Source: Colletes latitarsis
Lineage: Eukaryota > Arthropoda > Insecta > Hymenoptera > Colletidae
Length of the DNA stretch: 64,000 nucleotides
Reading direction: 5' to 3'
Assembly: GCF_051014445.1 (NCBI RefSeq)
Contig: NC_135141.1
Span: 9,858,001-9,922,000 of the forward strand
Below, one piece after another: positions 52,254-62,327 of the stretch. Both the position numbers and the translations under genes were made by a program. Every line of letters begins with the position of its first letter. Position 1 is the first letter of the stretch. Below the pieces are notes generated by a model. The model had not been told where the DNA came from, made no database searches, and saw nothing but the letters and a program-made list of their open reading frames with translations.

Positions 52254-55200
52254 GCATGCGATGAATGCAACAGTACCAGACAGATGAGGGCAAATCCCAG
52301 GCCTAAACCCGGACATAAACCCAGACCTAACCGGTGTTATTCACTAAAATATTCATCGAAACCAGGTTTAATTGACTGTTTCAGTATGGTAACGCATTAC
52401 TTGCTTTATCCAAACCAGAAAAAACTCAGAATATTGCCAACAAATATGCGAAAAATGCGAAAGCTTGAGCCAGATGATTGCAAATACCAGACCTAAAGGA
52501 GACCCAACCAGTATTATCCTTTAAAATATTGATCGAGGCCAGGTTTAATTGACTGTTTCAGTGTGGTACCACATTACTACGTGACACAAACCAGGAAAAG
52601 CCCAGGACCTGGCCATGAAGTATGCGAAAAATGCGAAAGTATGAGCCAGATGAGGGCAAATCCCAGACCTAACCAACATCCCAACCGGTATTATCCTTTA
52701 AAATATTGATCGTGGCCTGGTTTGATTGAATGTTTCAGTGTGGTACCACATCACTACATGATCCAAACCAGAAAAAGCCAAGGATCTGGCCAACAAGTAT
52801 GCGATAAATGCGAAAGCATAAGCCAGATGATTGCAAATACCAGACCTTACACAAACCTTACCGACATAATCCTATAAATTATTGATCGAAACCATGTTTA
52901 GGTGTCTGTTTCAGTGTGGTACCACATTACTACGTGTGCCAAACCAAAAAAAAACCCAGGATCTGGCCAACAAGTATGCGAAAAATGCGAATGTATGTGG
53001 CAGATGGGGTCAAATACCAGACCTAAATGATATTATCCTTTAAAATATTGATCGGTGCCTGGTTTAATTGACTGTTTCAGTGTGATACCACATTACTACC
53101 TGATCCAAACCAGTAAAATCCCAGGATCTGGCCAACAGGTATGCGCGACAGGCGAAAGTATGAGCCAAATGAGGGCAAATCCCAGCCATAAACGAGACCC
53201 AACAGGTATTATCCTTTAAAATATTGATCGAGGCCAGGTTTAATTGACTGTACCAGTGTGGTACCACATTACTACGTTATCCAAACCAGAAAAAACCTCG
53301 AATCTGGCCAACAAGCGTGCGATGAATGCAACAGTACCAGACAGATGAAGGCAAATCCCAGACCTAACCCAGACCTATCCGGTGTTACTCTCTAAAATAT
53401 TCATCGAAACCAGATTTAATTGACGGTTTCAGTGTGGTAACGCATTACCTACGTTATCCAAACCAGAAAAAACCCAGAATATTGCCAACAAATATGCGAA
53501 AAATGCGAAAGCTTGAGCCAGATGATGGCAAATCCCAGACCTAACACAAGCCTAACCGGTGTTATCCTCTATAATATTGATCGAATTCAGGTTTAAGTGA
53601 TTATTTCAGTGTGGTACCACAATACTACATGATCCGAACAAGTAAAATCCCCCGACCTGGCCAACATGTATGCGAAAAATACGAAAGTAGGAGCCAGATG
53701 ATGGCAAATCCCAGACTTTACCCAGACCTAACCGGTGTTATCCTCTAAAATATTCATTGAGACCGGGTTTAGTTGACTGTTTTAGTGTGGTACCACGTTA
53801 CTACCGGATCAAAACCAGAAAAAGCCCAGGATCTGGCCAACAAGTATGCGAAAAGTGCGAAAGTATGTGCCAGATGATGGCAAATACCAGTCCTAACCGA
53901 GACCTAACCTGTGTTATTCTCTAACATATTCTTCGCAACTTGGTATAATTGACTGTTTCAGCGTGGTGCCCCACTACTATGTGATTCAATCCAGAAAAAC
54001 GAAAGGAAATGGCCAGCAAGCATGCGAAGCAGGCAAAAGTATGAGCCAGATAATTGCAAATACCAGTCCTAGCACAAACCTAACCGGTGTTATCTTCTAA
54101 AATATTGATCGAATTGAGGTTTAGTTGACTGTTTTAGTGTGGTACCACGTTACTACCCGTTCCAAACCAGAAAAGACCCATGATCTGGCCAAAAAGTATG
54201 CGAAAAATGCGAAATTAGGAGACAGATCATGGCAAATACCAGACCTAACCCAGATCTAACCGGTGTTATTCTCTAAAATATTCATCCAAACCAGGCTTAA
54301 TTGACTGTTTCAGTGTGGTAACGCATTACCTACGTTATCCAAACCAGAAAAGACCCCGGATCTGGACAACAAGTATGCGAAAAATGCGACAGAATGATAC
54401 AGATGAGGGCAAATCCCAGATCTAAACCCGGACATAAACCCAGACCTAACCGGTGTTATTCACTAAAATATTCATCGAAACCAGGTTTAATTGACAGTTA
54501 CATTGTGGTAACGCATGACCTACGTTATCCAAACCAGAAATACCCCGGATCTGGACAACAAGTATGCGAAAAATGCGACAGAATGATACAGATGAGGGCA
54601 AATCCCAGATCTAAACCTGGACATAAACCCAGACCTAACCGGTGTTATTCACTAAACTATTCATCGAAACCAGGTTTAATTGACTGTTACATTGTGGTAA
54701 CGCCTTACCTACATTATCCAAGCCTGAAAAAACCCAGTATATGGCCAACAAATATTGCGAAAAAAGCGAAACTATGAGCCATATGATGGTAAATCCCAGA
54801 ATTAACTCACACCTAACCGGTGTTATCCTGGTAAATATTGATCGAAACCACGTTTAGGTGACTGTTTCAGTGTGGTACCACATTACTACGTGTGCCAAAC
54901 CAAAAAAAAACCCAGGATCTGGCCCACATGTATGCGAACAATGCGAATATATGTGCGAATATATGTGCAAATACCAGACCTAACCCAGACCTAAGCGGTG
55001 TTATTCTCTAAAATATTCATCGAAACCAGGTTTAATTGACTGTTTCAGTGTGGTAACGCATTACGCAAGTTATCGAAACCAGAAAAAACCCCGAATTTGG
55101 CCAACAAGCATGCGATGAATGCAACAGTACCAGACAGATGAGGGCAAATCCCAGACCTAAACCCGGACATAAACCCAGACCTAACCGGTGTTATTCACTA

Positions 55201-56165
55201 AAATATTCATCGAAACCAGGTTTAATTGACTGTTTCAGTATGGTAACGCATTACTTGCGTTATCCAAACCAGAACAAACCCCGGAACTGGCCAACAAGTA
55301 TGCGAAAAATGCGACAGTATGAGGCAGATGAGAGCAAATCCCAGACCTAACCCAGACCTAACCGGTGGTATTCTCTGAAATATTCATCGAAACCAGGTTT
55401 AGTTGACGGTCTCAGTGTCGTAACGCATTACCTACGTTATCCAAACCAGAAAAAACACAGGATATGGCCAACAAGTATGCGAAAAATGCGAAAGTATGAG
55501 CAAGATAATGGCAGCTACCAGACCTAACCGAGACCTAACCGGTGTTATCCGCTAAAATATAGATCGAATCCAGGTTTAATTCACTGTTTCAGTGCGGTAG
55601 CGCATTTCCTACGTTATTCTAAACAGAAGAAACCCAGGATGCGGCCAACAAGTATGCGAAATGTGCGAATATATGAGCCAGATCAGGGACAAATCCCAGA
55701 CCTAACCCAGACCTAACCGGTGTTACTCTCTAAAATATTCTTCGAAACCAGGTTTAGTTGACGGTCTCAGTGTGGTAACGCATTACCTACGTTATCCAAA
55801 CCAGAAAAAACCCAGGTTATGGCCAACAAGTATGCGAAAAATGCGACAGTATGATACAGATGAGGGCAAATCCCAGACCTAACCCAGACCTAACCGGTGT
55901 TATTCTCTAAATTATTCATCGAAACCAGGTTTAATTGACTGTTACATTGTGGTAACGCATTACCTACGTTATCCAAGCCTGAAAAAACCCAGTATATGGC
56001 CAACAAATATTGCGAAAAAAGCGAAAATATGAGCCAGATGAGGGCAAATCGCAGATCTAAACGAGACCTAACCGGTGTTGTCCTCTAAAATATTGAACCA
56101 ATCCTGGTTTAATTAACTGTTTCAGTGTGGTACCGCATACCTACGTCATCCAAACCAGAAAAAAC
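52145..56165 (+). repeat. Satellite block of about 4.0 kb, second copy of the 6,632-bp-lag pair
   Basis: Matches 45,513-49,532 in variant order, including the micro-duplication (54,943-54,966) and marker monomer (53,955). It diverges near 56,165, where CCCAGAATATTG in the first copy is ACCAGTGATCTG here. It overlaps the end of the 14,231-bp-lag block by about 0.1 kb, so the joins are staggered. Confidence 0.87.
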
Positions 56166-56870
56166 CAGTGATCTGGCCAACAAGTATGCAAAAAATGCGA
56201 AGGTATGAGCCAGATGGAGGGAAATCCCAGACCTAACCCAGACCTAACCGGTGTTATTCTCTAAAATATTCACGGAAACCAGGATTAATTGACGGTTTCA
56301 GTGTGGTACCAAATTACTACGTGATCCAAACCAGAAAAAGCCCAGGATCTGGCCATCAGGTATGCGACGAATGCGAAAGTATGAGCCAGATGATTGCAAA
56401 TACCAGACGTCACACAAACCAAACCGATGTCATCCTCTATCGTATCGTACGAATCCGGGTTTAATTGACTGTTTCAGTGTGGTACCACATTACTACGGGA
56501 TCCAAACCAGAAGAAAACCCAGGATCTGGCCAAGAAGTATGCGAAAAATGCGAACGTATGAGCCAGATGAGGGCAAATCCCAGACCTAACCCAGACCTAA
56601 CCGGTGTTATTCTCTAAATTATTCATCGAAACCAGGTTTAATTGACTGTTACATTGTGGTAACGCATTACCTACGTTATCCAAGCCTGAAAAAACCCAGT
56701 ATATGGCCAACAAATATTGCGAAAAAAGCGAAACTATGAGCCAGATGAGTGCAAATCGCAGATCTAAACGAGACCTAACCGGTGTTGTCCTCTAAAATAT
56801 TGAACCAATCCTGGTTTAATTGACTGTTTCAGTGTGGTACCGCATACCTACGTCATCCAAACCAGAAAAA
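55870..56870 (+). repeat. Four-monomer (707 bp) duplication
   Basis: The segment around 55,870-56,165, with its AGTATATGGCCAACAAATAT monomer and the following CAGATCTAAACGAGACC monomer, recurs from about 56,577 at a lag of 707 bp. Differences are few. This is a local four-monomer duplication at the end of the large mosaic. Confidence 0.8.
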
Positions 56871-59570
56871 ACCAGTGATCTGGCCAACAAGTATGCAAAA
56901 AATGCGAAAGTATGAGCCAGATGAGGGCAAATCCCAGCCATAAACGAGGCCCAACAGGTGTTATCCTTTAAAATATTAACTGTGGCCTGGTTTAGTTGAC
57001 AGTTTCAGTGTGGTACCACAATACTACCTCATCCAATACAGAAGAAAACACAGGAACTGGCCAACAAGTATGTGAAAAATGCGAAATTATGAGGCAGATG
57101 GGATCAAATACCAGACCTAACTGGTGTTATCCTTTAAAATATTGATCGGGGCCTGGTTTAAGTGACTGTTTCAGTGTGGTACCACATTACTACGTCATCC
57201 AAACCAGAAAAAGCCCAGGATCTTGCCAGCAAGTATGCGACGAATGCGAAAGTATGAGCCAGATGATTGCAAATACCAGACCTAAAGGAGAACAAACCGG
57301 TATTATCCTTTAAAATATTGATCGAGGCCAGGTTTAATTGACTGTTTCAGTGTGGTACCACATTACTACGTCATCCAAACCAGAAAAAGCCCAGGATCTT
57401 GCCAACAAGTATGCGACGAATGCGAAAGTATGAGCCAGATGTGGGCAAATCCCAGTCATAACACAGACCTAACCGGTGTTATCCTGAAAAATATAGATCG
57501 AATCCAGGTTTAATTGTCTGTTTCAGTGTGGTATCACATTACTACGTCATCCAAACCAGAGGAAAACCCACGATCTGGCCAAGAAGTATGAGAAGAATGC
57601 GAACGTATGAGCCAGATGAGGGCAAATCGCAGACCTGAACGAGACCCAACCGCTGTTATCCTTTAAAATATTGATCGGGACCTGGTTTATTGACTGCTTC
57701 AGTGTGGTACGTCATTACTACGTGGTCCAAACCAGAAAAAGCCCAGGATCTGCCCAACAATTATGCGATAAATGCGAATGTATGAGGCAGATGGGGTCAA
57801 GTACCAGACCCAACCGGTGTCATCGTATAAAATATTGTTCGGGGCCTGGCTTAATTGACTGTTTCAGTGTGGTACCACATTACTACGTGATCCAAACAAG
57901 AAAAAGCCCAGGATGAGGCATCAAGTATGCGAAAATTGCGAAACTACGAGTCAGATGGGGTCAAATACCAGACCTAACTGGTGTTATCCTTTAAACTATT
58001 GACTGGGTTAGGTTTAATTGACTGTTTCAGTGTGGTTCCACAATACTACGTTATCCAAACCAGAAGAAAACCCATGATCTGGCCAAGAAGTATGAGAGAA
58101 ATGCGAACGTATGTGCCAGATGCGGGCAAATCGCAGATCGAAACGAGACCCAACAGGTGTTATCCTCTAAAATATTGATCCAATCCAGGTTTAAATGACT
58201 TTTTCAGTGTGGTACCACAATACTACGTGATCGAAACTACGAGAAGCCCAGGGTCTGGCCTGCAAGTATGCGAAAATGCGAAAGTATGAGCCAGATGATT
58301 GCAAATACCAGACCTAACACAAACCTAACCGGTGTTATCCTCTAAAGTACTGATCGAATCCGGGTTTAATTGACTGTTGCAGTGTGGTACCCGAATACTA
58401 CGTGATCCAAACCAGAAAAAGCCCAGTATCTGGCCAAGAAGTATGCGAAAAATGCGAAAGTATGAGCCAGACGAGGGCAAATCCCAGACATAGCCCAGAC
58501 CTAACCGGTGTTATCCTATAAAATATTTATCGACTCCAGGTTTAATTGAGTGTTTCAGTGTGGTACCACCTTACTACGTTATCCAAACCAGAAGAAAACC
58601 CAGGATCTGGCCATGAAGTATGCCAAAACTGCGAACGTAAAAGCAAGATGATGGCAATTCCCAGATCTGGACAAGACCCAACCGGTGTTACCGTATAAAA
58701 TATTGATCGATGCCAGGATTAATTGTCTATTTCAGTGTGGTACCACATTACTACATCCATACCAGAAAAAGCGCAGGATCTGGCCAACAGGTTTGCGCGA
58801 CATGCGAAAGTATGAGCCAGATGAGGACTATCCCAGACATAACCCAGACCTAACCGGTGTTATCCTATAAAATATTTATCGATTCCAGGTTTAAGCGACT
58901 GTTTCGGTGTGGTACCACCTTACTACGTTATCCATACCAGAAGAAAACCCAGGATCTGGCCAAGAAGTATGCGAAAAATGCGAAAGAATGAGCCAGATGA
59001 GGGCAAATCCCAGACATTTTCGAGACCCAACCGGTGTTATGCTTTAAAATATTGGTCGTGGCCAGGTTTGATTGACTGTTTCAGTGTGGTACCACAATAC
59101 TACGTTATTCAAACCGGAGGAAAACTCAGGATCTGGCCAACAAGTATGCGAGTAATGCGAAAGTATAGGGCAGATGGGGTCAAATACCAGACCTAAGTGG
59201 TGGTATCCTTTAAAATATTGATCGAGGTCGGGTTTAATTGACTGTTTCAGTGTGGTACTACATTACTACGTGGTCCAAACCAGAAAAAGCCGAGGATCTG
59301 GCCAAGAAGTATGAGAAGAATGCGAACGTATGAGCCAGATGAGGGCAAATCGCAGATCTAAACGAGACCTAACCGGTGTTGTCCTCTAAAATATTGATCC
59401 GATCCAGGTTCAATTGACTGTTTCAGTGTGGTACCGCATTCCCACGTCATCCAAACAAGAAAAAGCCAATGATCTGGCCAACAAGTATGCAAAAAATGCG
59501 AACGTATTAGCCAGATGAAGGCATATCGCAGATCTAAACGAGACCCAACCGGTGTTATCCTTCAATATAT
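56166..59570 (+). repeat. 176-bp satellite array, dyad-rich monomers left of element 2
   Basis: About 19 monomers, mostly with GTGGTACCAC and ATTGATCGRGGCC segments. Several carry a single sub-repeat (CCAGACCTAACTGGTG type, for example near 57,115, 57,970 and 59,190) and are therefore about 11 bp shorter; a few others have the KpnI-type dyad mutated. No large recent duplication was noticed. The last monomer ends in TTCAATATAT at the insertion site of element 2. No gene is seen. Confidence 0.92.
59567..59570. repeat. Target-site duplication ATAT, left copy of element 2
   Basis: ATAT precedes the first LTR base and is repeated at 62,324-62,327. Joining the flanks over one copy gives CCTTCAATATATTAACCGG, which occurs intact at about 63,165-63,183 in a related monomer. 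Confidence 0.88.
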
Positions 59571-59880
59571 TGTTGCGACGGTATGAAGATGCCGCGCAAT
59601 ACCGCGAAATTGCTTCGTCGCAATGGTGTGAAGAGGCTTCGCGATGAGGTGAAGCTGCCACACGAAAACGAGCGGATGCGAGATCCGGAGCCTTCCGGTT
59701 GCTGAGAGACCGGAAACGATTTGAAGATTAGAATTACGGCAGATCGCAAGGCGAACAAACGTATTGATAAGCACTGTTGTTAATAAAGTTCCTAGTTTAC
59801 ATTAGTGTGTTACGTTGTGCTGTTTTAATTGTGTTGTGACAATATGAGGCGAGCGACGAGCAATACTCCCCGGCGCAACA
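59571..59880 (+). repeat. 5' LTR of element 2
   Basis: 310 bp, starting TGTTGCGACGG and ending CCGGCGCAACA, with a 7-bp terminal inverted repeat. It matches 62,014-62,323 except for about four substitutions (for example TTGCTTCG against TTGCATCG). It contains an AATAAA at 59,782-59,787 and a 7-bp-stem hairpin (TTCCGGT/ACCGGAA) at 59,693-59,715. No clear TATA box was found. Confidence 0.94.
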
Positions 59881-59881
59881 G

Positions 59882-59897
59882 TGGCGTCAGAAGTGGG
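59882..59897 (+). promoter_or_regulatory. Candidate primer-binding site of element 2
   Basis: TGGCGTCAGAAGTGGG begins one base after the 5' LTR. From memory it matches the complement of an insect leucine tRNA 3' end (CCCACTTCTGACACCA) except for one base next to TGG. The tRNA assignment is tentative; the position and TGG start support the site itself. Confidence 0.65.
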
Positions 59898-59953
59898 GAA
59901 GGAACCACGGGAATGCAGACAGCCTTTCCCGGAGACCCTGCGTAGCTTTGTAA

Positions 59954-61348
59954 TGCAGACGCTGCTTTCGTCTGGAGCAAGATCGCGAAGAAGAGCATCT
60001 TGTTCTCAGGACTACCTGCGTATCTGCGAAGACGGATGATTGGATTAAGGCCCAGGAAGAGGATGAGGATCTGCGATTTATTCGACAAGCGAAGATTGAA
60101 GAGAATAAGCCTACTTGGCAGGATGTTTCAGCACTTTCTCCTGAAGCGAAGTACTTCTGGAAAACGTGGGATTTCTTGGAAGTACAATGTGGATTATTGT
60201 TCCTGAGGTGGGAATCTGCTGATGGAAATGAGTTCAATCGGTTATTGGTTGTACCGAAAAGCAAAATTGCCGAAGCCCTTCAGGAATGCCATGATGCGTC
60301 TTCTGGAGGACACTTTGGGGTGAGGAAGACATTGGCGAAAATTCGACAGCGCTTCTTTTGGCCGAACCACCGTCGGGACGTGGAAGATTGGTGTCGCCGG
60401 TGCCATAGCTGTTCTGCGAGGAAAGGACCTGCGGAGAAGGGAAGAGGAACCATGAAGGTTTATAACGTAGGAGCACCTTTTGAGAGGATAGCGCTCGACG
60501 TTGTTGGTCCCCTGCCGAGGTCTTTCGCTGGGAACAGATTCGCGCTGGTTGTGATAGATTATTTTTCGAAGTGGCCAGAGGTTATTCCACTTCCCAACCA
60601 GCGGGCGACAACGATTTCCACGGCGTTGCTGAAGGAAGTGATAAGCCGACATGGAGTTCCGCTAGCGCTGCATTCTGATCAGGGTCGGAGTTTCGAATCA
60701 AGCATCTTCAGGGAACTGATGAAGATACTTGGAATTAGGAAGACAAGGACAACTCCATTACACCCTCAGTCGGACGGGCTCGTTGAGCGGATGATTAGAA
60801 CCTTGTTGCGATATTTGTCTCAGTTTGTTGCAGAACATCAAAAGGACTGGGACGAATGGATTCCAACGTTCTTGCTTGCTTATCGATCCTCGCAACATGA
60901 AGTGACTCAGAATACTCCGTCGATGGTTCTCACGGGACGGGAGCTGCGCCTTCCTCTGGATCTTCTAAGGAGAGCTGTTCCTGCTGAGAGAAAGGATGAA
61001 GATGATTTCATTGAGGGAACCAAGAAAAGGATTGAAGAAGTTCACAAATTCGTTCGACAGCGGATGCGAATTTGTTCGGAGAGGACGAAATCGTGGTATG
61101 ATTCGTTCTCGAGATCAATTTCCTTTGCTCCAGGAGAGAAGGTGTGGCTATACAATCCTCGAAGGACGAAGGGAAGATGCCCGAAGCTCCAATACGACTG
61201 GGAAGGACACTACGAGGTGAAAAATCGGCTGAATGAGTTGATCTACCGGATAGTCCGTTCCCCGAAGTTCAAACCAAGGGTTGTGCATGTGAATCGATTG
61301 GCCCGGTACGATTCACGAGAGGCCCCCTGCGAAGGAACTGCGAGGTGA
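59954..61348 (+). pseudogene. Integrase-end fragment of Gypsy pol (element 2)
   Basis: An open frame from just after a TAA at 59,951 to the TGA at 61,346-61,348, with no credible ATG start. Up to about 60,020 it is probably leader or deletion-junction sequence. From DDWIKAQEEDEDLRFI it reads as the linker before integrase. Counting from 60,176 (a TTG codon): zinc finger H39, H46, C76, C79; catalytic core D108 (LDVVGPL), D168 (HSDQGRSF) and E204 (LVERMIRTL); then a C-terminal domain with a GEKVWLYNP strand and a YDWEGHYEV segment in the GPY/F position, ending RVVHVNRLARYD. All key integrase residues are present, so the domain looks recently functional, but it has lost everything upstream. The order and motifs are typical of Gypsy integrases; the frame is free of stops over 464 codons. 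Confidence 0.9.
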
Positions 61349-61996
61349 GGATTGAGAGAGATGGCCGACATCTTCGCCCAAGAAGAGGACGTTTCATCGC
61401 AGAAGGCGAGGATCGGGTTTTCTTACCGGCCGCGGAGGACTCTCCATTTCCGCAGGTCAGAACGGCCGGGGAAGTGCGATTCTCCCCGGGGAGGGTCGCC
61501 CCCCAGTCATGCTCGACTCTAATAGCGGAGTGGGGCACAGACGGTCGGACGGCGGAATTGTGGTATGTTCCACAACCGATCTTCGAGGAAATTCTCCTTG
61601 GAGATTGGGGAACATCCCATGGGAAGTTCTCTCGTGAGGCTGGGGGGGAATCCGCATCCGGGAAGACATCAAGAAAGAAGTACGCAAGTCGTAAGAGTCA
61701 AGAGGAGGGCGAGGAGCGGTCGGGATTTAAGTTCCATCCAGAGGAATCGCACAAAGGACTTAGACCGGCGCCTTGCTCAAGGTTTTTGAGTGGTTCTCCT
61801 TGGGACGAAGGACGAATGTCAAGGCGCTGACTGTCTGATAAAGGCCACTCAGGTAAATGTTCGACCTATTAGTTTATCTACTTTACAGACAGAGGTGTAC
61901 AGGTTCGACGCAGCTTCGCGACAACCCGGAGGTTAGGAGACTACGGGTGAAGTTGGCTGTTCGAACGGAATTTGCAGCGGTCGGGACGACCGCTCT
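61349..61996 (+). other. Non-satellite region between pol and the 3' LTR of element 2
   Basis: About 650 bp of G-rich sequence. A frame from a GTG at 61,345, overlapping the end of pol, stays open for 161 codons (to 61,830). Its product is arginine- and serine-rich with no motif I recognise, so I treat it as probable untranslated sequence rather than an accessory gene. A perfect hairpin with a 7-bp stem and 3-base loop (GCGGTCG/CGACCGC) lies at 61,977-61,993, just ahead of the polypurine tract. Confidence 0.6.
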
Positions 61997-62010
61997 GAAG
62001 GAAGAGGGAG
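61997..62010 (+). promoter_or_regulatory. Polypurine tract of element 2
   Basis: GAAGGAAGAGGGAG, 14 purines in a row, three bases before the 3' LTR. This is the expected place for the plus-strand DNA primer of an LTR retrotransposon. Confidence 0.8.
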
Positions 62011-62013
62011 CAG

Positions 62014-62323
62014 TGTTGCGACGGTATGAAGATGCCGCGCAATACCGCGAAATTGCATCGTCGCAATGGTGTGAAGAGGCTTCGCGATGAGGTGAAGCTG
62101 CCACACGAAAACGAGCGGATGCGAGATCCCGAGCCTTCCGGTTGCTGAGAGACCGGAAACGATTTGAAGATAAGAATTACGGCAGATCGCAAGGCGAACA
62201 AACGTATTGAAAAGCACTGTTGTTAATAAAGTTCCTAGTTTACATTAGTGTGTTACGTTGTGCTGTTTTAATTGTGTTGTGACAATATGAGGCGAGCGAC
62301 GAGCAATACTCCCCGGCGCAACA
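62014..62323 (+). repeat. 3' LTR of element 2
   Basis: 310 bp, TGTTGCG...CGCAACA, with about four substitutions against the 5' LTR. The AATAAA at 62,225-62,230 is a candidate polyadenylation signal. Confidence 0.94.
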
Positions 62324-62327
62324 ATAT
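62324..62327. repeat. Target-site duplication ATAT, right copy of element 2
   Basis: Matches 59,567-59,570. The satellite resumes in phase with TTAACCGGGGCCTGG. Confidence 0.88.

Larger units (their letters stand above)
59571..62323 (+). mobile_element. Internally deleted Ty3/Gypsy LTR retrotransposon (element 2)
   Basis: 2,753 bp on the plus strand with two 310-bp LTRs ending TGTTGCG...CGCAACA, a 4-bp target duplication ATAT, a primer-site-like motif one base inside the 5' LTR, a polypurine tract before the 3' LTR, and a pol fragment containing only the integrase part. Gag, protease, RT and RNase H are absent, so it cannot copy itself. It keeps the cis signals needed for mobilisation by an intact relative, so it could be a non-autonomous derivative or a copy deleted after insertion. 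The LTRs differ at about four of 310 positions, so it appears younger than element 1. Integrase motifs and LTRs are unlike those of element 1, so it is a separate lineage. Confidence 0.93.

Noticed and set aside
61345..61830. 161-codon frame after integrase as an envelope or accessory gene
   Set aside because: It begins at GTG overlapping the pol stop, and has no signal peptide, transmembrane segment or recognisable motif. It is probably chance in G-rich sequence.
59555..62217. Minus-strand and LTR open frames of element 2 (for example about 59,887-60,264 and 60,242-60,652)
   Set aside because: They are antisense to the integrase frame or repeated in both LTRs, with low-complexity content and no known domain.
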